The notes: generated from the sequence alone by a model not told the origin. 64,000 nucleotides of DNA from Alentia gelatinosa (GCA_950022655.1 OX465584.1:57215789-57279788); one strand, 5' to 3'; shown: positions 22,560 to 34,115, counted from the first letter of the stretch. Translations and numbers: made by a program.

Positions 22560-22970
22560 GACGAGGCGACGTCCGTTCCCTATGCTGATGCTACCTTGAA
22601 TGACAGTTATGGAACTTTATCTCACCCCTGGTATTTTTTCTTCATAGACTTAACATTGGGAACTCGTATCTAACGCCTATTAGATATTTAGGAAAAATAT
22701 CCAATGGGGGATCATGTCACAAATGATTGCCCATTATTCAATGTGAAGTTGAGATAAATTCAGAAACCCATTCAAGTCTAGTGTCAGAGCTTGCTCCTAT
22801 CTCGTTTGAATCACTACATAATTCACGTGGCTTCGTCTTGTGAATTATTATGTGATTCAAACTCGATGGGATACGAGCTCAGACCCTAAACTCTCATAGG
22901 ATTCCTCTATAGTACCTAACCACTGTAACTATGTACACTGGTCGGTGTGACATCACAGAGTGATGTCACG
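22560..22970 (-). repeat. Dispersed repeat R, copy 3 (split)
   Basis: Inverted R sequence: ATGCTGATGCTACCTTGAAT and ACAGTTATGGAACT to the left of 22617, then TACCTAACCACTGTAACTAT and GGTGTGACATCAC to the right of 22911. A composite element lies between. Confidence 0.65.
22617..22911 (+). repeat. Composite element with empty-site evidence
   Basis: TTATCTCACCCCTGGTATTT start, core CATAGACTTAACATTGGGAA, second box GTTGAGATAAATTCAG, then a hairpin with arms ATCTCGTTTGAATCACTACA and ATGTGATTCAAACTCGATGG around TGGCTTCGTCTTGTG, ending TTCCTCTATA. The uninterrupted repeat R at about 15650 lacks exactly this block, so box pair and hairpin inserted together (about 295 bp). No clear target duplication. 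Confidence 0.85.
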
Positions 22971-23047
22971 CCTGCTCTCCCTGTGTTGCCAGGCAAAAAT
23001 AAATAAATAGATATGAATGAGACTTCATAGTATACAGTTTTCATTAC

Positions 23048-23345
23048 TATAGAGGAAACCCATGAAAGTTTAGGGTCTGAGCCCGTATCCCATCGAGTTT
23101 GAATCACGTAGTAATTCACAAGGCGAAGCAGCGTGAATTACTATGTGATTTAAATGAGATTGGATCGAGCTCTGACCGTAAACTTGAATGGGTTTCTGAA
23201 TTTATCTCACCCTTAATATTGACTAATGGGCTAACATTTGTGACATAATCCCCCATTGGATATTTCTCCTGAATATCTAATGGGCGTTAGATGCAAGTTC
23301 CCAATGTTAAGTCTATGGAGAACAAATATCTGGGGTGAGATAAAA
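23048..23345 (-). repeat. Composite element, inverted copy
   Basis: Starts TATAGAGGAAACCCATGAAA and ends GGGGTGAGATAAA, the reverse of the 22617-22911 layout. Apex region TCACAAGGCGAAGCAGCGTG. Lies 136 bp from its inverted relative. Confidence 0.8.
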
Positions 23346-24339
23346 CGTATTAACTGCACACCTCATAATACCAGTACCTAGATTTGTTCTAGTCGTTTAA
23401 GACGAGCTTAATAAAGGATGTTAATAAAGGATTTTAAAAAGTTGCACATAATGAAGCTTCACAATCCCTGTTCATGTGTATTTTTTTAAACACTGTACAC
23501 CACAATGCACACAGTGTGAGGTTACCCACCTGTACACATATATCATATGTCATAGAGAGCCTGGTTCATCCATGTGTGACACACGGTGGATTTCCGTGCC
23601 GGACACGGACACGGTCCACTGCACTCTGAGCACCATGCAGTATCTGTCCATGCGTGACATGACCCCAATAGCAGTTTTTCCGTTCAGCGCCGCCTAACGG
23701 CCCACTATCTAGATACGCGGCCGCTCGGACAAACACCGCGAGTCCGGCAATATTCATATAGAAACACACAGCAATCACACCTAAAGTGTGAATGGTGGGT
23801 GTGATTGCAGGAGTATTGTCTTTTGACAGATTAAATTGCTAGAACAAGCTAGGGTATTGTATCAATGAGTCTGAGTAGTCTTAACTTTATAGTTGATAAT
23901 TATCTTGGTTTTAACTTGGAGAAAGATAAGCATGTTATAACTTGGAGAAAGATAAGCATATTATAGCTAGGCCTGCCAATGTATTAGTGTAAATCCAGTT
24001 TAGGTGTCCCTGTGTTGTCTAAGGTATATCAATGGTATCATTAAGGTGATATGCATGTATGATACATCAAATTAGAGCTGGAATTCCATAGTACATAATG
24101 TAATCGCTTTTATTTCTATGGAAATAATGTACATGGGTATTATAAACGTATTACACTTATACAAGCATTGACCCAATGCTAAAGTATGCGTTGCCAGGGC
24201 TATGTTTGGCCGCATGCATTGCGTAACCAAGCAGATAAGGCGCATTGCCGGCCAGTGGAAAAAGGCCTATTCACTCTCCATATCCCATTGCATCACCGGT
24301 TTGCTTGACACATGAAGTCAAACCCGGACAGTATAGGGC
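23346..24339. other. No recognised feature
   Basis: Contains an 18-bp direct repeat, GGAGAAAGATAAGCATRTTAT, at about 23920 and 23943. No gene recognised. Confidence 0.4.
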
Positions 24340-24640
24340 ACATAGCTACTGTGTTATGGAGGCGAGATAACGAAAGTAGATCCTGCAGTATTGATAAACG
24401 CGGCCATCCTCCGATGAGTGTCAACACGTTACTAACATGGATGATTGCAAAATTTTCTAAGTTATTCGGTGAGATTGGGTGGGATAAATATGAAACCAAA
24501 CTCGAGTTAGCCTTCTCGATGTTTATACCACTCTGGTCAGGTCTGCTACTCACTACACTCGGCTAACGCCTCGTGTAGTAATACATGACCTGCCCATCGT
24601 GGCATAAACATTGACAAGGCTAACTCTCGTTTGGTTTCTA
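24340..24640 (+). repeat. Composite element, inverted partner a
   Basis: AACGAAAGTAGATCCTGCAG, then GGGTGGGATAAA, then hairpin arms ACTCGAGTTAGCCTTCTCGA and GACAAGGCTAACTCTCG with apex CTCGGCTAACGCCTCG. It is the reverse complement of 24946-25230. Confidence 0.75.
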
Positions 24641-24659
24641 CTAAATGTTAACTCGCATA

Positions 24660-24942
24660 ATATCAAGAGACGTCACGAGTTTGAGTCTGAGTTTATTTAT
24701 GCCACGCATTTTGTTGGCTCCATAATTTCACGAGTCAAAGACGAGTGACATTACGGAGCCAACAAAATGAGTGGCATAAATAAGCTCAAACTCAAACGAG
24801 TGGCGTCTAGATTTTATCCTACCCCGTTTCCATATTTTTTCAGTATCAGAAAGTAGTGGCATAAACAACACTTTATGTCACACCCGTGAAATAAACAAAT
24901 CCCATGTTAAGCCTATGGCATTTTCTATTAGGGGTAGGATAA
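24660..24942 (-). repeat. Composite hairpin/box-pair element
   Basis: ATCAAGAGACGTCACGAGTT start; arms CATTTTGTTGGCTCC and GGAGCCAACAAAATG; boxes TTTTATCCTACCCC and GGGGTAGGATAA. Near-identical to 2651-2932. Confidence 0.8.
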
Positions 24943-24945
24943 TTA

Positions 24946-25313
24946 GTAGAAACCAAACGAGAGTTAGCCTTGTCAATGTTTATGCCACGATGGGCAGGTT
25001 GTGTATTACTACACGAGGCGTTAGCCAAGTTTAGTGAGTAGCAGACCTGATCTGAGTGGTATGAACATTGACAAGGCTAACTCGAGTTCAGTTTCGTATT
25101 TATCCTACCCCATCTCACCGATATACAGAGAGTATTTGTAATTATCCATGTTAGTAGTTATCAATGCTGCCGGATCTACTTTCGTTATCTCGTCCCTGAT
25201 TGGTCCATTTCTTTTATTCACCTCGGTGCATAAATAACACTTTATCCAACGCTCCGTCAAATACATTGAGTCAATGTTAAACCTATGGCGTTTTTTATTA
25301 GGGGTGGGATAAA
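24946..25313 (-). repeat. Composite element, inverted partner b
   Basis: Hairpin arms ACGAGAGTTAGCCTTGTCAA and TTGACAAGGCTAACTCGAG, apex CGAGGCGTTAGCCAAG; boxes TTTATCCTACCCC (about 25096) and GGGGTGGGATAAA (about 25301). C-rich tracts follow at 25361-25397. Confidence 0.75.
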
Positions 25314-25399
25314 GTAGCATCACCCTTGACATATGTGAGACCGTACTAGGAGGAATAGCCCCCCCCCCCTCCCACCCCACCCCCCCCCCCCCCCCCCGT

Positions 25400-26266
25400 G
25401 GTGTATCATATGATCGCTTCACACACCAGCTGTATTTGTGGATGTCATTCATGCAGACATCTTTTTTATACGAGAATGTAGCGTCACCTGGCAGATGCTA
25501 CTGTTTCCGCCCACGCCTCCAACATATATCAGCCCATTGTTTATTCTCCTTATAAATAATGATATGTACATGTACGCATTGGATAGTTAGCTCTGGTTCA
25601 GTATCAAGAAATTGTTGAGATATTATTCAAAATTGTTAATTAAACACCATTGTTCTAGACAAATGTTTTAAAACGTGGCTACGGGTGTATTCTAAGGCCC
25701 AAAAAAACAACCATTGTTCTAGACAGTATATATATTCAAAATACATTTGTTTTTGCTTATAGATGAATTTTTATTTCATTCTATTAAAAGCAGATCTTCC
25801 ACGAATACGTGATACACACAATTTGTAGCATACATACATCACATATAAAGAAGATTATGATGAGTAGGATGAATGAAGTGAATAATTTATTTTAAACCAG
25901 AAATTCTAATAAAAAGGTGATGAAAACACAAAGTAATTATGAGTAATTTCTTCTGGGAGGGTAACTTAGAGACTGGAAATGAGTGAGACTTTATTATCCA
26001 TCGTATACAAAGACCCCATTGAAGATATATGGGGGCTCATTATATAAAACCTATCACAACCACAACTAAGGTTTACGACCTCAAAGCCGTGGTATACGGG
26101 AAAATAGTACATTTGTGCTATAGAGCAAAGAAATAGTCCCTATTGTTATAATTGTTTAGTATGAAATTCCTGGGTTTAATTTATTCGAAAAGATGGATAT
26201 ATATTTTTTTTATATAATGAATACAATAAACGATGGTTTTTATGGACAAGCGGCTCCGTAAGCCAC
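25400..26266. other. No recognised feature
   Basis: AT-rich; AACCATTGTTCTAGACA recurs at about 25646 and 25708. No gene recognised. Confidence 0.4.
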
Positions 26267-26272
26267 TGTATT

Positions 26273-26535
26273 CAGAGATGTCAGTTTTCCATTTTTCTGT
26301 GGAAATCCACTTTTTCATATTCAGTATATTTAATTTATTTTCCTTGTGTCAAACCAAGATGATCTTGATCTCATTTATGACAAAAAAACAGTGGTTTGAA
26401 CCTCCACCATAGACCCTCCGCCCCAATTCATGGCCGACAAGGACATATTATCCAAGTTTTTCCAATCTCTATGAGGCAGAAGAATCCACACGGAAATATT
26501 TCCACGTTTTTCCCTGACCCCAACTGACATCCCTG
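26273..26535 (+). repeat. CAGGGATG-ended MITE, exact flanks
   Basis: CAGAGATGTCAGTTTTCCAT to CCCCAACTGACATCCCTG, flanked by exact TGTATT at 26267-26272 and 26536-26541. It abuts a CAGTAAAACCC MITE. Confidence 0.8.
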
Positions 26536-26542
26536 TGTATTA

Positions 26543-26698
26543 CAGTAAAACCCTGCTTAAGGGGTCACCCTCCTTCCGAGCAAACTGCCCCCTTAAGCGA
26601 GGTGTTCCCTTAAGCGGGGTTTAAATGAACTAAATAAAGATTTCTGTTCCGAAAAACTGTTCCCTTAAGCGAGGTGTCCCAGAAGCGGGGTTTTACTG
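26543..26698. repeat. CAGTAAAACCCC foldback MITE, exact ends
   Basis: CAGTAAAACCCTGCTTAAGG to AGCGGGGTTTTACTG, 156 bp, with TATTA on both sides, so the shared core target is TA. TA targets and CAGTA-type ends fit the Tc1/mariner-pogo group (inference). Confidence 0.75.
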
Positions 26699-26969
26699 TA
26701 TTACACTCGCTATCACTCGTGTATTACTACGCGTTAACCTCTGGTGGTTTCCGGCCGCCTTTTCACAGAACCATGGTTCATTGTGTCTGTATACTAACCT
26801 GGTGCAGGGTGTGGTATATAATATACTCTGATCGATGTAGCACGGCGCCCACCCCCCGCCAGCCAGCATCTGTCCCCATTGTTGACAATTACCTCTCTCT
26901 GTGTGTAAATATTCATGAAGCCCAGCGAGCGGCGGATTGCTATTATCGGCGATGAGAACTACGCCTTCT

Positions 26970-27630
26970 CAATTCAGGGATGCCAGTTTTCAGTGTTTCC
27001 AGTATAATTCCTGTTTTCATTTTCAGGATAAATGATTATTTTTCCTCGTGTCATGTTGATATACCAACTGCTAAATTACCCAATTCAGCCATAACCCATT
27101 ATTCCCAACTGACCTATTTTTCCTCACCACCTTGCACTTTTCTTTTCCAAAATTGGAACTTGTTACTACGTCACCCATTATTCATTTTGTTATCCTAAAG
27201 ATAACTAAATGTGACGAAAGCAATATAAACTAGAAAGTTAATGGAGAAAACATCATGTCACAAGGTTGATGGAAGATCGAAGTCTTTGTACTGGCGAATC
27301 ATACTTAATAAAAAAAATATATATAAAAAAAATTAAAAAACTGGAGCTTTCCCTTGCTCCTTTGGTTTTCTACTGTAGTGCGTATGGAGCCATCCATAAA
27401 GTACGTACGCAGAATTTTTGAAATTTTGGACCCCCACCCCCCACCCCTCCTCCTGATTTTGTATGCAATAGAACAAAGAAGGAGCATACGCAAAATTTCA
27501 GAAATTGTTGACCCCCCCACCCCCCTCAGTGCGTACGTACTTTATAGATGGCCCCATTGTAATACGAAACCCAGTATTGCTATGAAAAATATTTCAATGT
27601 CTTTTTTCTGACCCTAGCTGTCATTCCTGT
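26970..27630 (+). repeat. CAGGGATG-ended MITE with nested element
   Basis: ATTCAGGGATGCCAGTTTTC to CTGTCATTCCTG, flanked by TCTCA on both sides (5 bp). A second MITE is inserted at 27387-27555. Confidence 0.7.
27387..27555. repeat. MITE with GCCATCCATAAAGTACGTAC ends
   Basis: Inverted ends GCCATCCATAAAGTACGTAC and GTACGTACTTTATAGATGGC, inner arms AAATTTTGGACCCCC and TTGTTGACCCCCCC. About 169 bp. Ends of this kind (GGCCATxxATAAAxTACGT) occur widely in invertebrate genomes. Confidence 0.75.
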
Positions 27631-28195
27631 CTCATTGCCAGGAGGCAACGCGTTACGAAGCCAGTGTGAAATGTGTATCAAACATTCAGTAAACTCGCTC
27701 TATAAACTTGTTTAGTATTTCTATCGAAACAGACGCTGTACGAGAATCCCTGTCATACGTCAGAGAGTACCGTTTTCTAGTATTATGAATCAGTGTAAAC
27801 ATAAATGGCCCTGGAGCCTACTGAAAATAGGACGAGTACGTCCTGGTAGTTAAACTCCAGAATAAAAGTCTCCCCCCCCCCCCCCCCAAAAAAAAAAAGA
27901 AGAAAAAAAAAGTGTAGATAATTCCATGCACATGGCACGAAGCAGCTTACATAGAATAAGCTACAGTATAATGTGAATTTCAAGGATCCCAGACTAAAAA
28001 GGAACCCTGTAAAAATAAAAATAAATTAGAACTCGTATTAATTTATGGCCATTCTTTTACAAAATCATGCCGCAAATGCTTCATTATTAAAAAAAAATTA
28101 ATTAAAAAAAGTTTCAATTGAGAATAGAAGTGTACTTTGCCCCGTCGTTCATCATTCAACAAGTTATTAATTTCCGATGTTTTTCCCCCTGATCC

Positions 28196-28523
28196 AACCT
28201 CGGAGATGGCAGTTTTCCTCCTTGTTTTCATTTTCAAACATTTAAAAAAACAGTTTTTATTTTCAGTTTATGGAATGGGTTTCATTCACACCAATAAGCA
28301 GTGGTTTAAACCTCCATATACACCCCAGCCCCATTTCATGACCAATAACGATGTGTTTTCCATGTTTTCTCAGTCTCTCTGAGGCAGTAAATTCCACATG
28401 AAAAATATTTCCTAGTTTTTTTCATGAGATTTGGAAGACATGGCTATGACACCTAACACAAGCTGATGCTTGGAGAAAAAAAAGAAAAAAATCTTTTTTT
28501 TATGATGCCAACTGACATCCCTG
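28196..28523 (+). repeat. CAGGGATG-ended MITE in CSP intron
   Basis: GGAGATGGCAGTTTTCCTCC, GGTTTAAACCTCCATATACA, CAGTCTCTCTGAGGCAGTAA and GCCAACTGACATCCCTG. Its 3' end is 44 bp upstream of the cysteine-string exon. Confidence 0.7.
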
Positions 28524-28566
28524 CGACTTGAAACTGTAATCTAAATACTCCCTCTGTTTTTTGAAG

Positions 28567-28701
28567 GCACTGTTCGTCTTCTGCGGCCTGGTGACCGGCT
28601 GCTACCTGTGCTGTTGCTTCTGTTGCTGCTGCAACTTCTGCTGCGGGAAATGTAAACCCAGGCCTCCGGACGAGGACATCGGCAGCTACGCCAACCTCCA
28701 C
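28567..28701 (+). CDS. DNAJC5: Cysteine string protein, cysteine-string exon
   Basis: Forty-five codons, phase 0 at both ends. The exon follows a pyrimidine-rich acceptor (CTGTTTTTTGAAG) and ends at a consensus donor (CAC then GTAAGT). It begins ALFVFCGL, the hydrophobic lead of the CSP cysteine string, continues with 12 Cys in about 25 residues ([19 protein letters not shown]) and ends in an acidic stretch ([13 protein letters not shown]). In CSP the string is multiply palmitoylated and anchors this J-domain co-chaperone of Hsc70 on synaptic vesicles, where it protects SNAP-25. The usual J domain lies N-terminal to this region; I did not find its exons, so they are probably upstream of the window. 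Exon edges are inferred from splice consensus, not transcripts. Confidence 0.93.
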
Positions 28702-29678
28702 GTAAGTGTGTCGCGTGGAGCCCGCGCGCTCTCTGCGTATCGTCAGTGTACTGCACGTTCCCCGTATCAGCATTCCGTGTCGTCGACCCAACACCTGTGT
28801 TTAATACTCATCATCGTCAATGTTGTCGTGACTCGTGTATTTCTTACTGCTCGTTTTGTGTGTGTTAGATTATTAAATGATTGTTATCTGGTTAAGTTGA
28901 GAGGATCGCAGATTTTGGTGGAACCACCACCGCACAGTCAACATCGGCGACTGTGACAGGGTAGATAGGTATTCCCTTATGGGGGCCGCCATTTTGACGC
29001 CCGACAGTACACCAGGTGGCGCATCGATGGATTATAAAAGTGGTTAACCCTAGACTCTCAGTCTGTTATCGCCAGGGCACACAGGCTCAAACTCGGACTG
29101 TTATGCGCTGCCGTTTTGAGGCATGAATTCATGCCTCTGCTGGTACTCGGCTACCCTGAGTGATTTGCCAGTAACCAGTGTGTTACTCTTCAAGCATAGG
29201 TCCTAGAGTATCTTTTAATGGGCATGTACCAAATAGAGCAGCTTGGAGAGTTATTGCTCTCACTGAAGGGGACTGGCCAATAGTGCCCATGCTCTGTTAG
29301 ACCTTCACGTACCGTAAGACTAAGGCGGCGCTGTGCGTAAACGGACTAGGTTAACCCCTGATTACAGTGGCGCCATCTGCACCGGTTGCACTGGAGCTCC
29401 CCCAATTTCCTGGCGGAAGATAATCAAACTAGGCTATACTCTGGCCACCAGAGCACATTGACATGAGCTCTGGTGGAGTCCGATCTGCCCCACCTTGACT
29501 GGTACTCTCTGAGCTGATCTTCTTACTACCAGAATCAGAATCCCTGCTGGAAGAGTTAATCATTCCTCCAGCAGGTCTTTTTTTGTGGTTGTAGTTTTGC
29601 ACTACAGGCTATCGTGGTTGGAGATTGCAGTACTCTTGAAGCCCGTTATTCATGTTTTTTGTTTGTTTGTTTTTTCAG

Positions 29679-29732
29679 TATTTTGATGAAGAGTTCAGGA
29701 ATTTAGACTATGCTATCAATTATCTAAGCTAA
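29679..29732 (+). CDS. Possible alternative terminal CSP exon
   Basis: A strong acceptor (T-rich tract ending TTTTTTCAG at 29678) precedes 17 codons in the phase set by the cysteine-string exon (YFDEEFRNLDYAINYLS), then TAA. Splicing from 28701 would give a short, tyrosine- and acid-containing tail replacing the SHDP and C-terminal exons. The EEF word also starts the real last exon. Such a short open frame can arise by chance, and no transcript evidence is visible. Confidence 0.22.
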   Translation, partial: YFDEEFRNLDYAINYLS

Positions 29733-30020
29733 TCATGTCTTGTATTGAGTACTGAAAGTTTATATTGCACTACATCCAAAATTGTACTCTGCTTCGAGAT
29801 ATTTATATCGAGCTCTTGGTCTAGATAGTGATCAGACCTGACCAAACTAATCTAATGGCCCTCCCAACTGGTGGTGCCATCTTGTGGATGGTACTGGAAC
29901 ACCCCACTAGTGAACGACTGTGGAATCAGTGTAGGCTGTGTGCCCTACAGCTGAAGCTGGTAATGATTAGTCGTACGGGCAAAACGAGAGCCATACATAT
30001 GAGCATCTGTCTAGGATGTC

Positions 30021-30258
30021 CAAGCTTGGTGACCAAGTGGTAGGGGTGTTCGCCTCAAGCATGGGAGGTTGTGGGTTCAAACCCCGGTCGGGTCATACCA
30101 AAGACTTACACAAAAATGGTACCCACTGCCCATTCGGCTGAACACCCGCCATTAGAATGAGGAGTAGTGGTCTAGGGCCCGAGTGGAAGAACAGCCGTAT
30201 AGCCGAATTTGGTGATTGTGTAACACAGTATCCCCTTAAAAATTGCTTTTAAAAAAAA
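30021..30258 (+). repeat. tRNA-derived SINE (S2), copy 2
   Basis: A-box-like GGTGACCAAGTGGTAGGGGT and B-box GTTCAAACCCCGGTCGGG, then CATACCAAAGACTTACACAA and GGGCCCGAGTGGAAGAACAG, ending in an A-rich run (30249-30263). It lies in the CSP intron on the sense strand. Confidence 0.8.
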
Positions 30259-30629
30259 AAAAAAAGCGTGATATTGAATGTGTATTTCCCTCTTCGGTGG
30301 GTCCCAGATTGGCGTGCTCCGACCTAACCAGTTCAAAATATCTTCTCCTCTCCATCCCCATGAGCCACAGGAGGGCATTACTCCACGTTTTGCGGACCAC
30401 AGAATAGCAACCTGAGGTCAAAACCGTCGCTCCAGATTATTTGCAGATCGCATCATAACTATGCCGGCATCTATATTCAATTAAAAATCTAATGAACCTT
30501 TCATCTATGTGGCTGAAAATGTGGTGTTGTAAAAAGTAGCGATATAACGTGAAAATAATGATGCCACACATTACTGGAGCAACGCGTTTCCCACATTTCT
30601 AGGAGCAACGAAACCCAGGTCTGCAGAGA

Positions 30630-30823
30630 CGAGAGATTTCTACTTTTCCAAGGAAATCCACCCCATTCACTACAACAGAACAATTGGTTTGTCCTCCCCA
30701 TAGACCCTTAGCCCCATGTCATGTGTGACACAAATGTGTCTGCCATGTGTTCTCGGGTTTCTCAGTATATTCCATACAAACAATATTTCCACTTTTTTTG
30801 TTCTGCTCCCAAATGACATCTCT
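30630..30823 (+). repeat. CAGGGATG-type MITE, decayed
   Basis: Body words only: CTTTTCCAAGGAAATCCACC, CCCCATAGACCCTTAGCCCC, AATATTTCCACTTTTTTTG, AAATGACATCTCT. Both termini are eroded. Confidence 0.5.
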
Positions 30824-31389
30824 AAGTCCTCCCTTACACTCGGGTGATATTGGCGTGGTGTTTTCACCATATCCAGACACCACTGCAGATTCCGACAGTG
30901 TCATTGTTTCTGCCCATTTACAAATATAGGTGTGTTGTATATCTGACAGGATATTTATAAGCACCCTCTCGCCCACCCTAAAGCATGAACGAAAAGGTTG
31001 TGTGAGTTTACATGGCAGCGGCTACCGTCTCCGATATCATTACATCCAAAATATAATTACACAGGCGGAATGATAATCACTAAGGTAGCCTGTTTCTTAA
31101 GTTTAATACCTGTAACGTTTTATGTTATTGTGTATTGGGTTAATAGATAGACACCTATGGTAGCAGCCACCTTTATTTTGACGATTTACATGTATGTGGT
31201 GACCACTTAGATTGTGAACTGTGTTTGGAGAGTGATTCATCCTGTGAAGGAGCTAGATTGTATGTAATTATACCAGCAGTGATAGTTACACGCCATTATA
31301 CCCCGGATAGTAATTGATGCATACAGGGGGAACAATGTGGAAACGCCAGTGAGTGGGTGGCATGATACCCATGGTGTATGAGTGCAGGT

Positions 31390-31737
31390 ATTTATATAGA
31401 ACTGCATCGAGAATTGTATGAATACACAATACGCCACAAGTTTGGATGTGCCCCAATCGTCATCGAAGCGAAGCCGAGTAATGATTTGGGCTCATCCAAA
31501 TATTTTGTATTTTACAATTCGAGTATGATTCTGGATTTATCTCACCCCTTTCTATGACATTAAATAGCATCAGAATATCAGAATAATTAGAATATACTTG
31601 GCAAATACATATGACGTCATCACACATTCACTACGCCACAGCCGTGGCGTAGTATTGTCACTTTACAGGGGTGATCGTTGGGTATTTTTTCCTAATGTTA
31701 TTTCTATGGCTAAGCTTGTACCAGGGGTGAGATAAAG
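31390..31737 (-). repeat. Composite hairpin/box-pair element
   Basis: Arms CGAGAATTGTATGAATACAC and TACAATTCGAGTATGATTCT; inner GGATGTGCCCCAATCGTCAT and ATGATTTGGGCTCATCC around GAAGCGAAGCCGAG. Boxes TTTATCTCACCCCT (31533) and AGGGGTGAGATAAAG (31724). Confidence 0.75.
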
Positions 31738-31744
31738 CACTGTG

Positions 31745-32070
31745 TAAACTATGCACTACTGCATAGTGGTAAAGGCACTGGACATGTAATCTCAAGATTG
31801 AGGGCTCGAGTCCCACTGTAGCCACTCTTGTCCTGCATCCCTAGCAGTGGTAGATTTACTGCTATATCAAAGGCCAATCCTTCTCATACCATGTCTATGT
31901 GGTGTGGGAAGCAAAAGAACTCCTACCTCAGTAAATGTGTAGGGGTGAGACTTCTACCTAAATTCATTACATAGATTCGATCACCATCCTTGTGGCGTAA
32001 AAGAACCTTGAGAAAGTCTGGTAAGAACCTGTAATGGTTAACCTGGATGTTAAATCAAACCAATCAAACT
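31745..32070 (+). repeat. tRNA-derived SINE (S1)
   Basis: Head GCATAGTGGTAAAGGCACTG with B-box-like GGCTCGAGTCCCACTG. Body and tail through AGAACCTTGAGAAAGTCTGG and GGATGTTAAATCAAACC. Confidence 0.75.
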
Positions 32071-32339
32071 CCACTATAGTCCCATTTTAACCCACTGTAA
32101 TATGCTGGAGCTTTTCACAATACCCAGTGTGAGATAATTGCTTCACAACTCCATGTTAATCCAAAATGATTAGGATTTTACATAATGATAATGATATTAA
32201 GTATAGTTTTACATAGATTTGAAAAATATTGTGAAAATTAATTTCATTGAAAAATAACAATTACAAAAATTTCGGAAATGCTACCTCAAGGCATCCTACA
32301 CCCTGGAATGCCTCAAGGCATCTTAGCATAGCGAAATGG

Positions 32340-32470
32340 TTAGCTGGTTTCAGATAAAAGTTGTTGTACTATTATCGGAATTGACTCTATGCAAAATCCT
32401 CGCATTCACTCGGATATTACTCCGCATTAACTCTTCGCATAATATGGCCACTGGTATCCGATAATGTGTA
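32340..32470. repeat. Composite hairpin module, decayed
   Basis: TGGTTTCAGATAAAAGTTGT, then CAAAATCCTCGCATTCACTC and GGTATCCGATAATG resemble the hairpin of 4664-4810, with many changes and no box pair. Confidence 0.5.
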
Positions 32471-33559
32471 TGTTACCCACAAGTTATTCCCCAGTGGAGC
32501 AGATAAATTGCACATTATTCGCGTATTAATCCCATAAGCTTTATTTGTATGTTTGTTTATGTCTGTATGTATGTGCCCACTTGCTGGCAGTAACAAGATA
32601 CATAATATATGTTATACAATCGTACGGTATACATACGGTGCATGTATATCCATCGAAGTGTGTGAAAATATTAGGTCACAAAGTTTTTAAGCTTTCTTTG
32701 TTACTCTTCCCATCACATTAATGAGTGTTGATTTTCAGTTTGCAGTATTTTGTTTTTCTCGTGAAGTGTTTTTCTCAGGTTTTGTTTCCGCACTATGCGC
32801 TGTGACTGCAGTATAGCGCCACCAGCTCTAAACTAGATTACAGCACACCTGGGTCCTGTTGAATAATCTAAGATCATACATGAAACCCCTGTTCTGTATG
32901 CCAAGGAGAGACCAATGGACGATGTGGGTCAACTTAATTCAACACTTATGGAAGACCTTATGGACGGCTAATACTGTCTTGGCGAACAAACTTGAATATC
33001 ATTAAACAATAACCCTTGTACAAGGTACAGAAAAGGGCCTTCATGTACGATCCTAGATAATTCAACGGGCCGCTGGATACGCGCCGTCTCAGCTTGGAGT
33101 GACGTGTGTGTGTGTTCGCTACCAAGCCTCCTCTCTTCACTAAACATACACACAGAACTAACAGATTCATTGAACTGTTCTTTTGGCCCTTTCCAGGAGG
33201 CCAATGTAAAACAAAAGTATCGCCAGGCAAGTTGCTAATATTAGAGTTAACTAGAAGAGGGATCTGTGCAACACCACCCAATCATGACATTGCCTTCTGC
33301 TGACTTAATAAACCTTTAACCAAAGCAAACATGTGAAATATTCCCCTGTACTTTGGCTACTTCCCACTCACATATATTCACATTTCAAACCCCACTAGTT
33401 TCCTTACACACCTGCACTCTAACTTTAGTTATTGGACTTGCACTTAACTTAAGTTGACACATAAGTTTAGACTTATGTTCACAGACTTAATTTCACACTT
33501 AAGTTTAGACTTATGTTCACTCACACGAGCATGCTATACATGAACACCAGACTGTACCG

Positions 33560-33797
33560 ACGGTCATTCGTAGAGATGACCCTACACGTAGTGATCTTCA
33601 CGAGGCGGTAGCCAGGTGAAGACAGAAGCATTATGGACTAAGTTGCTTAAATCCAAATTGATCCTCATCGAGCGTTGTTTAGTATTTATCCTACCTTGTC
33701 TCCACGATTTTAGTTGCATAAAAACATCTTTTGCCATGCCCCATCGAATAGAGTCACTCAATGTTAAGCCTATCACGTTTTCTAGGGGTAGGGTAAA
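33560..33797 (-). repeat. Composite hairpin/box-pair element
   Basis: The hairpin has TGATCTTCACGAGGCGGTAG and CCAGGTGAAG; box pair TTTATCCTACCTTG (about 33684) and AGGGGTAGGGTAAAA (33784); core TCAATGTTAAGCCTATC. Confidence 0.65.
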
Positions 33798-34115
33798 ACT
33801 CATTGCGCTACTATTCCCCCAATCAAGGACCTCTACATAGTCAAGGACTTCATACGATTGTAGTTGAGATTTTTCTACTAAAACTAAAATGTGAAGTATA
33901 ATATTTTAGAAAAAAAGGTCCAGTTCTATCACCTTCATATTGTGATATTCCTTCACCCTCGTGACGAGTAACATAAATAAATCTGACTAAACAAAAAGTC
34001 CCCTTTTTCATGGGGGGTGGGGGATACATGCTATATAGTCATCCAGGCATCCTGAAGTTGTTCGCTAGAACCGATCCGAATGGAAGTCCACCTGCTAACT
34101 CATACAGTGCATATG

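Noticed and set aside
28453..28794. Minus-strand frames over the cysteine-string exon
   Set aside because: Ser/Arg/Ala-rich shadows of the GC-rich exon on the plus strand.
29540..29582. Stem-loop followed by a T run, like a bacterial terminator
   Set aside because: The window is eukaryotic; a hairpin plus T run in an intron has no such meaning.
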